Assembly: GCA_013215985.1 (NCBI GenBank)
Contig: JABSOL010000006.1
Span: 1-40,600, forward strand
Length of the DNA: 40,600 nt
Source: Campylobacteraceae bacterium
GTDB lineage: Bacteria > Campylobacterota > Campylobacteria > Campylobacterales > Arcobacteraceae
Reading direction: 5' to 3'
Shown here: positions 17,040 to 25,929 of the stretch, piece after piece
Layout of the letters: each line of letters opens with the position of its first letter
Position numbering within the stretch: the first letter of the stretch is position 1
Notes under the pieces: model-generated
What the model was told of the DNA's origin: nothing
What the model saw: the letters and a program-made list of their open reading frames with translations, nothing else
Databases searched by the model: none
Position numbers and translations under genes: made by a program

Positions 17040-18317
17040 ATGAGTTTAAATAAATTTATTGCTCTAAGTCTTGCTGCTGCAACTGCTGCTTATGCTGCTG
17101 CGTACAAGATTCCTGAGCAATCATTAAATGGAACAGCTTTAGGTGCTGCTTATATTGCTAATGCACATGGTGCTGATGCTTCATATTACAACCCTGCAAA
17201 TATGGTTTTTTCATCTGATGATAACGAATTAGAACTTGGCCTATCATATGTAAGTGCTTCAGAAATTGATTTTGAGACAAGTGGACCATATACTCCATAT
17301 TCAAGTTCATCAGAAAAAGAAAATGTAGTAATTCCTACATTACATTATATCATTCCATCATCTATTAAAAATACTAAATTTGGAGTTTCACTTGTTGCTC
17401 CTGCTGGATTATCAAAAAGATGGAATGCACCTTTTGCAAAAACATATGCAGAAGAATTTACTTTGAAAATTGTAGAATTAAACCCTACTATTGGATATAA
17501 AATCAATGATAAATTAGCAATTGGTGGAGGTCTAAGATTTGTATATACTAAAGGTATTGTAAAAAATCAAGGAGCAGCTAAAATTGGTTCTAAATATGTT
17601 CCAATGAAAAGAGATTTAGAAGCTGATTCTTTTGATTATGGTTATAATCTTGCTTTAACATATAAACCTCTTAAAAATACAGTTTTAGCTATGACGTATA
17701 GATCATTTGTTGATATTGAAGTAAATGGAACTGGAACATTATTTTATAAACATCCTTCTTTTCCTAGCGCCTATAAGTATGATGGTGATGCATCTATTAA
17801 ATTCCCATTACCTGCTTCATTAAATATTGCAATTGCACAAACTTTTGGTGATTTAACAGCTGAATTTGTTTATGAACGAACGTATTGGTCTGAGTATAAA
17901 GTAATCGATTTTAATTATAATAAAGATCTTTCTACTCCTCTTGATACGAATCTTGCCTATTCTTTGTTTGACAAACCAAGAGATAAGAATTGGAAAGATA
18001 CAAATTCTTATAAATTAGGTCTTACATATAAAGCTAATAAAGATTTAACTTTAATGGGATCATATGGAATTGATGAATCTCCAGCTCCAACTGATACATT
18101 AGCATTTGAACTTCCAGATGCAGATGCAAAAGTATATTCGTTAGGATTTGATTATAAATTAAATAAAACTTCTTCTTTTGGAATGGCTTATTTAATTTCT
18201 GTTAAAGATGATAGAAAAGTAGAAATTGAAACAGGAACAGGAAATCCAAAAGTTCCAGGTGAATTTAAAAACTCTTCTGTTTCATTGTTAACTCTAGGTT
18301 ATACTCACAAGTTTTAG
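17040..18317 (+). CDS. FadL/OmpP1 family outer-membrane channel (copy 3)
   Basis: 425 residues. Signal peptide 1-20 (alanine-rich, ending YAAA), mature start YKIPEQSLNGTALGAAYIA, ASYYNPANM motif, and closing strand LGYTHKF. It matches copy 1 closely along its whole length, including AGLSKRWNAPF and the late ELPDADAK segment, so the two arose by a fairly recent duplication. AAGGA precedes the ATG and a separate 161-base leader with hairpins suggests its own promoter. It meets the comF-like gene tail to tail, only 6 bases apart. Confidence 0.92.
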   Translation: MSLNKFIALSLAAATAAYAAAYKIPEQSLNGTALGAAYIANAHGADASYYNPANMVFSSDDNELELGLSYVSASEIDFETSGPYTPYSSSSEKENVVIPTLHYIIPSSIKNTKFGVSLVAPAGLSKRWNAPFAKTYAEEFTLKIVELNPTIGYKINDKLAIGGGLRFVYTKGIVKNQGAAKIGSKYVPMKRDLEADSFDYGYNLALTYKPLKNTVLAMTYRSFVDIEVNGTGTLFYKHPSFPSAYKYDGDASIKFPLPASLNIAIAQTFGDLTAEFVYERTYWSEYKVIDFNYNKDLSTPLDTNLAYSLFDKPRDKNWKDTNSYKLGLTYKANKDLTLMGSYGIDESPAPTDTLAFELPDADAKVYSLGFDYKLNKTSSFGMAYLISVKDDRKVEIETGTGNPKVPGEFKNSSVSLLTLGYTHKF

Positions 18318-18323
18318 GCTTTC

Positions 18324-18893
18324 TTAAAAAGAAGCATCTGCTAAACATATAGCAAATAAAACTTCATTATTTTTGGAACAAACTTTAAAAGCTTCTTTTA
18401 AAGTTGTTCCAGAATTTATCAAATCATCTACTAATATAATTTTTCTATTTTTTATATTCTTTAGTTCAAAATCTTTTGGATTATTTTCTCTAAACTTATT
18501 ATTTTTACCTGAATACTTTACTATTGTATTAGCTCTTAAATGGTTGTAAATAGTTTTTATGTACTTTGAGTTGAGTTCTTTTGCTAAGATAGCAGAATAA
18601 GCATATTCTAGCCTTGTATGGTCATCAATTGGAATAGCTAATACTTCTTCAGTAAATGAGAATTCTCTTGCAAATTTTTTGTATGTAAGTTCTGCAAGTA
18701 TTTTTAAAACTCTATCTCCAAAAAAATTGTATTTTGCAGACAATAAATTTTCAATTTCTTCATATTTATAAAAAGAATAAACTTCTAAACCTTTTTTTAT
18801 TTGACGATGGTATATTGTTGGTTTTAGATGTATTGATTGACAAGTTTTACAGATTATTGAAAAAGACCAGTTTTCACAAATTATGCATTTCAT
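18324..18893 (-). CDS. ComF family phosphoribosyltransferase-like protein
   Basis: 189 residues. The N-terminal zinc-finger pattern CxxC-x8-CxxC (C3, C6, C15, C18) and the C-terminal PRPP-binding loop ILVDDLINSGTTLKEA identify the ComF/GntX family. ComF is needed for DNA uptake in naturally competent bacteria, and other members are of unknown function; the transferase substrate is not known. It is slightly shorter than many ComF proteins but both ends are intact. The gene is leftward, separate from lepA by 139 bases that contain the lepA terminator, and meets FadL copy 3 convergently. Confidence 0.85.
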   Translation of the reverse strand: MKCIICENWSFSIICKTCQSIHLKPTIYHRQIKKGLEVYSFYKYEEIENLLSAKYNFFGDRVLKILAELTYKKFAREFSFTEEVLAIPIDDHTRLEYAYSAILAKELNSKYIKTIYNHLRANTIVKYSGKNNKFRENNPKDFELKNIKNRKIILVDDLINSGTTLKEAFKVCSKNNEVLFAICLADASF

Positions 18894-18980
18894 TTAAAAT
18901 ACTTTTTATTAATTATAATCTAAGATGTTTAAAATATTATTGATTTTATATAAGTAGTAAATAAATTAAGTTAGAGGTCT

Positions 18981-19026
18981 TTTTAAAAAGAGAAGTAAAA
19001 CTTGAACTAAGTTTCAAGTTTTACTT
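18981..19026 (-). terminator. lepA terminator
   Basis: A 14-bp perfect stem (18993-19006 with 19013-19026) has a 6-base loop. On the minus strand it is followed by a T-rich run, the complement of the AAAAAG-rich bases at 18981-18992. It lies 7 bases after the lepA stop. Confidence 0.8.
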
Positions 19027-19032
19027 ATTGAA

Positions 19033-20820
19033 TTAGATTTTAAGTACTGCCATAAATGCTTCTTGTGGTACGTTTACTTTACCAATAGATTTCATTCTTT
19101 TTTTACCAGCTTTTTGCTTGTCTAATAATTTTCTTTTTCTAGAAATATCTCCACCGTAACATTTAGCTGTTACATTTTTACCTGTAGATTTTACAGTCTC
19201 ACGAGCTATAATATTAGATCCAATTGAAGCTTGAATTGCTACTTCGAATAATTGTCTAGGAATTAATGCTTTTAATGCTTTAATAAATTCTCTACCTTTT
19301 GATAAAGCTTTATTTTCTGGAACAATAATTGATAATGCATCAACTACTTCTCCTGCAACTTTAATATCAAGTTTTTGTAAAACACCTGGTCTGAAACCAA
19401 TTGGTTCATAATCAAATGATGCATAACCTTTTGTTGTAGATTTTAATCTATCATAAAAGTCTAGTACAATTTCATTCATTGGAATATCATAATCTAATAA
19501 TACTCTTGTACCAATATAATCCATGTTGTTTTGGATTCCTCTTTTGTCATTAAGAAGTTTAATAACATTTCCTAAAAATTCATCTGGAACTAAAATTGTA
19601 GCTTTTACATAAGGTTCAAAAATTGTTTCAACGTAATTTGGATCTGGTAATTCACTTGGATTTTGAATATTAATTGTAGTTCCATCTTTTTTAAGAACTT
19701 CATATACAACAGTTGGAGCTGTAGCAATTAAATCTAAATTAAATTCTCGCTCAAGTCTTTCTTTAATAACTTCCATATGAAGCATACCTAAGAAACCAGC
19801 CCTGAATCCACTTCCTAGAGCAACTGAACTTTCTGGTTCATATGAAATAGATGAATCATTTAATTTTAATTTATCTAAAGCATCTCTTAAATCTTCAAAT
19901 CTTTCAGTATCTATTGGATAAAGTCCTGCAAATACAAAAGGTTTAGCAGGTTCAAAACCATCAATAGTTTCAGCTGTTGGATTTTTTGCATCAGTAATAG
20001 TATCTCCAACTGCAATAATATCAACAGTTTTAATACCTAATACAACAATACCAATTTCACCAGTTTTAATTTCATCTGTACTTTCTCTTTTTAAAGGGTG
20101 AGGGTACATTAATGATAATACTTGTTGATCATGACCTGTATTCATCATTCTTACAACTTGACCTTTTTTAATACTTCCATCATAAACTCTAACAAGTGCT
20201 AAAGCACCAAGATAGTTATCAAACCAAGAATCATAAATTAAAGCTTTTGTAGGTGCTTCTTCATCTCCAGATGGAGATGGAATTCTCTCAACAATTGAGT
20301 CAATTAAATCTTTAACACCTAAACCAGTTTTTGCAGAAATTAGATTATTATACGTACAATCTAATCCAATTGCATCTTCAACTTCTTCTAATACTCTATC
20401 TGGATCAGCAGAAGGTAAATCAATTTTATTAACAACAGGTAATAATTCTAAATCATTTTCCATAGCAATATAAACATTAGCAATTGTTTGAGCTTCAACA
20501 CCTTGAGTTGCATCTATAATTAATAAAGCACCATCAGATGAAGCTAAAGATCTTGATACTTCATATGAAAAATCAACATGACCTGGCGTATCAATTAAGT
20601 TTAGTGTATATTCTATATCGTCTTTTGTATATTTAAGTCTTACACTTTGAGCTTTAATTGTAATACCACGTTCTTTTTCGATATCCATAGTATCCATTAA
20701 TTGTGCTGACATGTCTCTATTGGCAACTCCACCACATTCTTGAATAATTCTATCTGCTAGAGTAGATTTTCCATGATCAATATGAGCAATAATTGAGAAG
20801 TTTCTTATTAGTTTTTGCAA
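19033..20820 (-). CDS. lepA: Elongation factor 4 (LepA)
   Basis: 595 residues, standard length. LepA is a ribosome-associated GTPase that affects translation initiation and back-translocation. The GTPase motifs are complete: P-loop AHIDHGKST (12-20), switch I with [16 protein letters not shown], and NKIDLP. The LepA-specific C-terminal end is present ([17 protein letters not shown] and the basic tail GKKRMKSIG). Start begins [20 protein letters not shown], as in the family. It stands alone between the comF-like gene and the OmpA pair, each bounded by hairpins. Confidence 0.98.
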   Translation of the reverse strand: MQKLIRNFSIIAHIDHGKSTLADRIIQECGGVANRDMSAQLMDTMDIEKERGITIKAQSVRLKYTKDDIEYTLNLIDTPGHVDFSYEVSRSLASSDGALLIIDATQGVEAQTIANVYIAMENDLELLPVVNKIDLPSADPDRVLEEVEDAIGLDCTYNNLISAKTGLGVKDLIDSIVERIPSPSGDEEAPTKALIYDSWFDNYLGALALVRVYDGSIKKGQVVRMMNTGHDQQVLSLMYPHPLKRESTDEIKTGEIGIVVLGIKTVDIIAVGDTITDAKNPTAETIDGFEPAKPFVFAGLYPIDTERFEDLRDALDKLKLNDSSISYEPESSVALGSGFRAGFLGMLHMEVIKERLEREFNLDLIATAPTVVYEVLKKDGTTINIQNPSELPDPNYVETIFEPYVKATILVPDEFLGNVIKLLNDKRGIQNNMDYIGTRVLLDYDIPMNEIVLDFYDRLKSTTKGYASFDYEPIGFRPGVLQKLDIKVAGEVVDALSIIVPENKALSKGREFIKALKALIPRQLFEVAIQASIGSNIIARETVKSTGKNVTAKCYGGDISRKRKLLDKQKAGKKRMKSIGKVNVPQEAFMAVLKI

Positions 20821-20924
20821 GGTTTTTCCTAGTATCTATTTTATAAAAATAATTAGTCTTCGCTAATATTATTCTTATGTATTTAATATCTATAATAGTT
20901 TTTGCGATTATATCTAATTTGAGG

Positions 20925-20958
20925 TTAAAGCCAAATTATCTTAATAATTTGGCTTTAA
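20925..20958 (-). terminator. Terminator of OmpA-like copy 1
   Basis: A 15-bp perfect stem (20925-20939 with 20944-20958, loop CTTA) lies 22 bases after the OmpA-like stop on the minus strand. The T-tract is poor, but the stem is the strongest structure between the two genes. Confidence 0.6.
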
Positions 20959-20980
20959 ATGATAGTTTCTAAATTTATAT

Positions 20981-21994
20981 TTATTTTGTAAAAAGAACTT
21001 CAATTCTTCTATTTTCTAATCTTCCTTCTTTTGTATTGTTATCAGCTATTGGATCTCTTTCCCCATAACCAAGTGCTTTAATATTATTTCTGTCTACACC
21101 TAAGTTTAGAAGTGCATTATAAACTCTATTTGCTCTTTTTTGAGATAGTTTTAAATTATACTTATCATTTCCTCTTGAATCTGAATACGCAGCAATTACA
21201 ACTTTTTTATTTGAAAGTTTTAAATATTGTGCAAATTCTTCTAATTTACTAGAGTAGTCTTCACTCATTTGATCTGAATTAGACTTAAAATTAATTTTTA
21301 AATTAACAGATTTAATACAGCCATTATTACCAACTTTTACATTTTGTGGAGTATTTAAACATCTATCGTTTTCATTTATAATACCATCTTTATCATCATC
21401 TAAAATTACTGGTATAATAACTTTTTTAACTTCTTTTTTAACTTCTTCATTTATAATAATAGTTTTGCTAGTATTTTTACCAAATGAAAAAGATAAACCA
21501 GCTGTATATAGAAGATTATTATCGGCATGATCTGTTTCAATTACATGTCTTAAATCAAATTTAAGGGCAGTAGTATCTGAGAGTTTGTACTTATAACCAA
21601 ATCCATAGTTTCCAAATACAGAATTTTTATTTCTATCTTCATTAGAAAATTTTTCAAGACCTAATCCTACTAATGAATACAAAGAAGAATTTGAACTAAT
21701 CGGGTAATCTTTTACAACATTAATAAAAACTCTTAAAACAGATGTATCTTCATTTGAACTTTTAAAACCTACATCTTTTAAACTATGTAAAAAACCAATT
21801 TCTACTTGATTAATAAATGAGTCTTTTAGATTAATTCCTAGACTTAAACCTGCATCTGCATAATTTCTATCTAGATCTAAATTACCTTCTGTATGTACTC
21901 CACCAATTAATAAACTAATATCATTATTATAATTTGTGTTACCTGCTAATAATAAAGAAGCACTTAATATGCTTGCAGTAATAATTTTATTCAT
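20981..21994 (-). CDS. OmpA-family outer-membrane protein (copy 1)
   Basis: 337 residues. Signal peptide about 1-18 (LLLAGN end). Residues 25-170 are alternating beta-strands consistent with an eight-strand barrel. A DDDKDGIINENDRC segment near 205 resembles a calcium-binding thrombospondin type 3 repeat, followed by the OmpA domain (about 235-335) with FKSNSD, the peptidoglycan-binding SDSRG and NLKLSQKRAN, and GYGERDPIADN. It would tether the outer membrane to peptidoglycan. The next gene upstream is a paralogue (22225-23274), and the two have a duplicated intergenic segment between them. Confidence 0.92.
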   Translation of the reverse strand: MNKIITASILSASLLLAGNTNYNNDISLLIGGVHTEGNLDLDRNYADAGLSLGINLKDSFINQVEIGFLHSLKDVGFKSSNEDTSVLRVFINVVKDYPISSNSSLYSLVGLGLEKFSNEDRNKNSVFGNYGFGYKYKLSDTTALKFDLRHVIETDHADNNLLYTAGLSFSFGKNTSKTIIINEEVKKEVKKVIIPVILDDDKDGIINENDRCLNTPQNVKVGNNGCIKSVNLKINFKSNSDQMSEDYSSKLEEFAQYLKLSNKKVVIAAYSDSRGNDKYNLKLSQKRANRVYNALLNLGVDRNNIKALGYGERDPIADNNTKEGRLENRRIEVLFTK

Positions 21995-22010
21995 TATTTA
22001 TCCTTTTGAT

Positions 22011-22106
22011 AAATTATATTAGAAGAAACTTTATAAGATATTAAATTATTTATTTAGACTGTGTTCTTTAGGAGATATGATTAAATAGAATTACCTATTT
22101 TATTTA
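22011..22106. repeat. Intergenic repeat, copy A
   Basis: About 95 bases beginning AAATTATATTAGAA and ending in a TAAATAG-AATTAC-CTATTT hairpin (22081-22100) match the stretch at 22127-22214 by eye, with small gaps. The hairpin is degenerate in this copy, with about 6 good pairs. It lies directly upstream of OmpA-like copy 1. Confidence 0.65.
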
Positions 22107-22126
22107 GCGATACAAGTCTTATATAA

Positions 22127-22214
22127 AAATTATATTAGAATGAGTTTCATAAGATGCTAAATTATTTATTAGTGATTTGAATGATAAGATAAAATAGAAT
22201 TACCTATTTTATCT
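22127..22214. repeat. Intergenic repeat, copy B
   Basis: It starts with the same 14 bases as copy A (AAATTATATTAGAA), shares the TAAATTATTTATT block, and ends in the same AATAGAATTACCTATTTTAT core. Here the hairpin is perfect over 13 bp. The tandem arrangement suggests duplication of the region at the end of an OmpA-like gene. Confidence 0.65.
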
Positions 22215-22216
22215 TA
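22185..22216 (-). terminator. Terminator of OmpA-like copy 2
   Basis: TAAGATAAAATAG (22185-22197) pairs with CTATTTTATCTTA (22204-22216), a 13-bp perfect stem with a 6-base loop, 8 bases past the stop of the upstream gene on the minus strand. It forms the end of repeat copy B. Confidence 0.6.
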
Positions 22217-22224
22217 AGGTCTTA

Positions 22225-23274
22225 TTATTTTCTAATTACTGCAGTAACTCTTCTATTCTTAGCTCTACCTTCTTCTGTAAGGTTGTCTGCAATTGGATCT
22301 TCTTCACCATATCCAATAGCTTTAAGTCTAGATTTTTTTACATTTAATCTAACTAACTCTTTAATTGTAGTATTAGCTCTTTTTTGAGAAAGTTTTAAAT
22401 TATAAGAATCTCTACCATTAGAATCTGTATAAGCTTTAATTATTACATTATAATGTGGGTTGTCATTTAAAAATTCTGCATATTCAGTAAGTTTATTTGA
22501 ATATCTAGTATTTATTTTATCAGAGTTACTTTTAAAATTAATAGCTAAATCAACAGATATGATACATCCAAGTTTATCAACTTTTGCACCAGATGGAGTA
22601 TTTTTACACTTATCATTTTTGTTTAAAATTCCATCATTATCAATATCATTGTTAACTACAATTTCAACTTCTTCTTCAACAACTTCATCAATAACTTCAG
22701 AAACAACAACTTCTTTTTTTTCTTCATATACTTTAAGAATTCTTGATCTTGGCACTGTAGTAACTCTATCTCCAAACGGAATAGATATAGCTAAAACTAA
22801 AGATACATTATCTTTTTCTCCACTTACTTTTACCATATGTCTTAGATCCGCTTTTAAAATTCCATAATCATTCATTTTATGTTTATATCCAATTCCATAA
22901 TCAACAAATACACCACTTTCGTAATCTTTTTGTTCATTTGAAACGTTTTCATTACCTAACCCAATCAAAGCAAAAAATGTTGAATCATTATTTTTACTTA
23001 AGTTAAATATACCATTTAAAGTAGTTCTTGAAATTTTTGTTGATTCAGAAGTATCTTTATAAGAAGTGTTTTTTGATTGTAAGTGTGATAATTCTATTTG
23101 ATCAATAAAAGAATCATGAAAGTTTTTTCCAAAAGCTAAACCAATACTTGATTGTTTACTAATTTCTGCATCAATAGTTTTAGTTCCAGAAGCAAGAAAA
23201 GAAACTTCGTAATTTTTATCTTGAGCAGATATATTAGACAGTAAAATTAGAAATACAAATATAATTTTATACAT
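22225..23274 (-). CDS. OmpA-family outer-membrane protein (copy 2)
   Basis: 349 residues. Signal peptide about 1-17 (ILLSNISAQ), a barrel domain about 20-170, a valine/glutamate-rich linker (VVSEVIDEVVEEEVEIVV) near 190-210, a DIDNDGILNKNDKC calcium-type repeat, and the OmpA domain (about 245-348) with FKSNSDKI, TDSNGRDSYNLKLSQKRAN and GYGEEDPIADN. It is clearly a paralogue of copy 1; the OmpA domains are very similar while the barrels and linkers differ more. Both probably anchor the envelope; why two are kept is unknown. Confidence 0.92.
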   Translation of the reverse strand: MYKIIFVFLILLSNISAQDKNYEVSFLASGTKTIDAEISKQSSIGLAFGKNFHDSFIDQIELSHLQSKNTSYKDTSESTKISRTTLNGIFNLSKNNDSTFFALIGLGNENVSNEQKDYESGVFVDYGIGYKHKMNDYGILKADLRHMVKVSGEKDNVSLVLAISIPFGDRVTTVPRSRILKVYEEKKEVVVSEVIDEVVEEEVEIVVNNDIDNDGILNKNDKCKNTPSGAKVDKLGCIISVDLAINFKSNSDKINTRYSNKLTEYAEFLNDNPHYNVIIKAYTDSNGRDSYNLKLSQKRANTTIKELVRLNVKKSRLKAIGYGEEDPIADNLTEEGRAKNRRVTAVIRK

Positions 23275-23291
23275 ATTAAACCTTTTTTTAG

Positions 23292-23328
23292 AAATAATAA
23301 CATATATTATTTTAATATGTTATTATTT
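23292..23328 (-). terminator. prs terminator hairpin
   Basis: A 14-bp perfect stem (23292-23305 with 23315-23328, loop 9) lies 11 bases past the prs stop on the minus strand. All pairs but one are A-T, and the T-tract is weak. Confidence 0.5.
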
Positions 23329-23338
23329 TCTTATTATT

Positions 23339-24268
23339 TTAGATAAATATAGTGTTAACTGATTGATTATTGTGAATTCTATGAATTGCTTCACCCATAA
23401 TTTTAGATGCTGTTAAAACAGTAATTTTTGAATGATTTTCTTTTAAAGGAATAGTATCTGAGATTACTAATTCATCTAAATCATTACTGTTTAAATTTTT
23501 ATATGCTTTACCTGATAATACACCATGAGTACAACAAGCCATAACTGAAGTTGCACCTCTAGCTTTTAATGCAGCCGCTGCTTTAACTAGTGTTCCTGCA
23601 GTATCAACCATATCATCAACTAAAATTACATCTTTACCTGCAACATCACCAATAATGTTCATAACTTCAGATTCATTAGCTTTTTCTCTTCTTTTATCAA
23701 CAATTACTAATTCTAAACCTAATTTTGAAGCATAAGATCTAGCTCTTGTTACTCCACCAATATCTGGACTAGCAATAATTGGATTTTTAAAGTTTTTACC
23801 TTTAATATAATCTACAAATAAAATTGAACCAAATAAATTATCAGCAGGAATATTAAAGAAACCTTGGATTTGTGCTGCATGTAAATCAAGAGTAATAATT
23901 CTATCAATTCCAGCTTTTTCTAATAAGTCTGCAACTAATTTTGCAGTAATTGGAACTCTTGGAGCTGCTTTTCTATCTTGTCTTGCGTAACCATAATAAG
24001 GTACAACAGCAGAAATAGATTTTGCACTTGATCTTTTAAATGCATCTATCATAATTAATAGTTCCATTAAATTATCATTTGTTGGTGAACATGTAGGTTG
24101 AATAATGTAAACATCTTCACCTCTTACACTTTCAGTAATTTGTACTGAAATTTCACCATCTGAAAATTGTTTAAGACTTGCGTCTCCAACTTCTACATTT
24201 AAATATTTACCAACTTTGTCTGCAAATTCTCTATTAGCTGTACCGCTGAACAGTTTAAAACCACCCAT
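23339..24268 (-). CDS. prs: Ribose-phosphate pyrophosphokinase (PRPP synthetase)
   Basis: 309 residues, standard for class I PRPP synthetase. It transfers pyrophosphate from ATP to ribose 5-phosphate, making PRPP for nucleotide, histidine and tryptophan synthesis. It shows FSDGEISVQI, YYGYARQDRK (ATP loop), DLHAAQIQGFF (metal/phosphate site), VIVDKRREKAN, and the PRPP loop VILVDDMVDTAGTL. Start MGGFKLFSGTAN is typical. It is bounded by hairpins on both sides and stands as a single gene. Confidence 0.98.
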   Translation of the reverse strand: MGGFKLFSGTANREFADKVGKYLNVEVGDASLKQFSDGEISVQITESVRGEDVYIIQPTCSPTNDNLMELLIMIDAFKRSSAKSISAVVPYYGYARQDRKAAPRVPITAKLVADLLEKAGIDRIITLDLHAAQIQGFFNIPADNLFGSILFVDYIKGKNFKNPIIASPDIGGVTRARSYASKLGLELVIVDKRREKANESEVMNIIGDVAGKDVILVDDMVDTAGTLVKAAAALKARGATSVMACCTHGVLSGKAYKNLNSNDLDELVISDTIPLKENHSKITVLTASKIMGEAIHRIHNNQSVNTIFI

Positions 24269-24381
24269 AAAATTCCTTTTATTTATTTATGTTTATATGC
24301 GATTATAGCAAAAAAAAGCTTGATTATTTTTATTTTGAGAATGTTTTTTGAATTATTATTAATTAGTATTATTTAAGTAGT

Positions 24382-24409
24382 ATAATTTAGGATTAAAATC
24401 CTAAATTAT
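24382..24409 (-). terminator. mnmA1 terminator hairpin
   Basis: A 12-bp perfect stem (24382-24393 with 24398-24409, loop TAAA) lies 22 bases after the mnmA1 stop on the minus strand. No strong T-tract is present. Confidence 0.5.
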
Positions 24410-24430
24410 GTTTGTTTTCGTTATTTATTG

Positions 24431-25465
24431 TTATTTTGTGCCAATAATCCATGCTGATCCAATTACTTGTTCACCTCTATAAAATACAGCTAATTGACCA
24501 GATGCAACACCAAAAGCTGGATCTTCTAATGTAATTTGAGCAATTCCATCTTTAATTAGAACTTTACATGCAACTGTTGGAGATCTATATCTTAGTTTAA
24601 CTCCACATTCAAAGTCTGTTTCATCTGAATACATATTTAAGTCATTTGCTCTAACTTCATTTACTTCAAGAACTTCTTTTTTACCAACAACTATAGTATT
24701 GTCTTTTGGATTTAATTCTTTTACAAAATGTGGCTCGTGAGCACCGTTTACAATAAATCCTCTTCTTTTACCAATTGTATAATGCATATAACCTTTATGA
24801 GAACCAACAACATTACCCTTTGTATCTAAAACTTTACCTGGTAAATCAATATTTGCATGTTTTTTAATTACATCAGTATAAACAGTTTCCACAAAACAAA
24901 TTTCTTGTGATTCATTTTTTTCAGTAATTTCTTTATAAACAGAAGAAAGAGTTGCGGCAAATTTTATAATATCTTCTTTTTTATAAGTACTTAAAGGAAA
25001 CATCATATGTCTTAAAGCTTTTTTATCAACTTGAGATAAAAAATAACTTTGATCTTTTGATTTATCATCAGCTTCATAAAGGAATTCACCATCAGTTTTT
25101 GCATAATGTCCAGTTGCTAAAAACTCACATCCCTTATCTTGTGCAAATTTAAGCATTGCACCAAATTTAATCTGTTTATTACATTTAACACATGGGTTTG
25201 GAGTAGTACCTTCTAAGTATGATTCTACAAAATAATCATAAATCTCAGTAGTAAATTTATCTGCTAAATCTAATACATGATATTTAATATTTAAAAACTT
25301 AGCTACATCTTCTATATAACCTAAGTTTCTTTCATGGTAACCATCTGTTCTATTATGAAGTTTTAAATAAACACCTTCAACTTCGTAACCTTCTTTTTGT
25401 AACATGTATGCAGTAACTGATGAATCAATTCCTCCACTCATACCTACCATTACTTTTTTTTTCAT
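24431..25465 (-). CDS. mnmA: tRNA-uridine 2-sulfurtransferase MnmA (native type)
   Basis: 344 residues. MnmA thiolates U34 of tRNA-Lys, Glu and Gln at C2, using ATP and a sulfur relay. The PP-loop is GMSGGIDSS (8-16), the first catalytic cysteine is in NPCVKCN (C95, with C92 beside it), and the second is ESQEICF (C190). The NPCVKCN and KNESQEIC forms differ from the NPDILCN and DSTGIC of the E. coli type and fit the version common in Campylobacterota and Gram-positives, as I recall. AAGGA sits 8 bases before the ATG, at the end of a broken folK copy. A second mnmA of another type lies upstream. Confidence 0.93.
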   Translation of the reverse strand: MKKKVMVGMSGGIDSSVTAYMLQKEGYEVEGVYLKLHNRTDGYHERNLGYIEDVAKFLNIKYHVLDLADKFTTEIYDYFVESYLEGTTPNPCVKCNKQIKFGAMLKFAQDKGCEFLATGHYAKTDGEFLYEADDKSKDQSYFLSQVDKKALRHMMFPLSTYKKEDIIKFAATLSSVYKEITEKNESQEICFVETVYTDVIKKHANIDLPGKVLDTKGNVVGSHKGYMHYTIGKRRGFIVNGAHEPHFVKELNPKDNTIVVGKKEVLEVNEVRANDLNMYSDETDFECGVKLRYRSPTVACKVLIKDGIAQITLEDPAFGVASGQLAVFYRGEQVIGSAWIIGTK

Positions 25466-25474
25466 TATTTATCC

Positions 25475-25740
25475 TTTTTAAGGGAATAGTAACTGCTTCT
25501 CTATTTTGCCAAAACTTATGGGGAATAATTAGTTTTTTAGTATTCACTTTTTTAGAAGCGAAAAATATTATATCTATATCCAGGGTTCTAGGCGCATCTT
25601 GAAAGGACCGCTTTATTCCATATCTTATTTTAAGCCTCTGTAATTATTTAAAAAAATCATTACGACCTAAATTAGTTTTAAGTGCGATTATAGCATTAAA
25701 AAAAGTATTTTACTCAAGAAAATAAAGTGTGGATTGACAA
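25475..25740 (-). pseudogene. Broken folK C-terminal copy
   Basis: Read on the minus strand this matches the second half of the intact folK at 27088-27564. The region from RTLDIDIIFFASKKVNTKKL to VTIPLK is almost unchanged, with roughly 90% base identity by eye over about 160 bases. It has an in-frame stop (FFK-stop-LQRL) and a one-base deletion near the NPxF segment, and lacks the first half including the GGNVGD motif. It cannot make HPPK. It ends right at the mnmA1 ribosome-binding site, so its 3' end has the same position relative to an mnmA gene that folK has relative to mnmA2. Confidence 0.85.
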
Positions 25741-25763
25741 GGAGGGAAGGGGAAAATTATAAG
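25734..25763 (+). promoter_or_regulatory. Consensus sigma-70 promoter of an intergenic transcript
   Basis: TTGACA (25734-25739), 17 bases, then TTATAA (25757-25762), on the strand opposite to all genes around. A perfect -35 is rare in this genome, where -35 elements are mostly degenerate. Predicted start about 25769. The spacer holds an unusual purine run (GGAGGGAAGGGGAAAA). Confidence 0.55.
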
Positions 25764-25768
25764 TAAAT

Positions 25769-25912
25769 CAAATAGTATTAATTTTTTTAACACTATTAAT
25801 ACTATTTTAGAAATTGTAGTTTGTTTATTTATTATAAAATCTTATTAGGAATATTCTAGTGTTTTTTTACTTAATATCATTGGAGATAGTAAACTATCTC
25901 CAATGTTTTTTA
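25769..25912 (+). ncRNA. Candidate small RNA, about 144 nt
   Basis: The interval starts just after a good promoter and ends with an intrinsic terminator oriented rightward. A 5' hairpin (25771-25782 with 25795-25806, 12 bp, 12-base loop) opens the transcript, then comes an A/T-rich middle, then the terminator. No open reading frame of note is present and none of the common RNAs (6S, SRP, RNase P, tmRNA) is recognised. All surrounding genes run leftward, so this terminator and promoter are not explained by any neighbour. Existence of a transcript is inferred. Confidence 0.5.
25878..25912 (+). terminator. Rightward intrinsic terminator of the small RNA
   Basis: CATTGGAGATAGT (25878-25890) pairs with ACTATCTCCAATG (25893-25905); the tip pairs must open to leave a loop. 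Six T's follow at 25906-25911. On the minus strand the bases after the stem are not T-rich, so the signal works mainly for rightward transcripts, although mnmA2 ends 18 bases away. Confidence 0.7.
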
Positions 25913-25929
25913 GACTTTATTTCGTATTT

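Noticed and set aside
22011-22216. Insertion-sequence remnant at the doubled intergenic segment
   Set aside because: No terminal inverted repeats, target duplication or transposase fragment are seen; tandem duplication explains it.
25420-25602. Rightward 60-residue open frame
   Set aside because: It is the antisense of the broken folK copy and of the mnmA1 start; a matching frame exists antisense to intact folK, showing it follows from folK, not from its own function.
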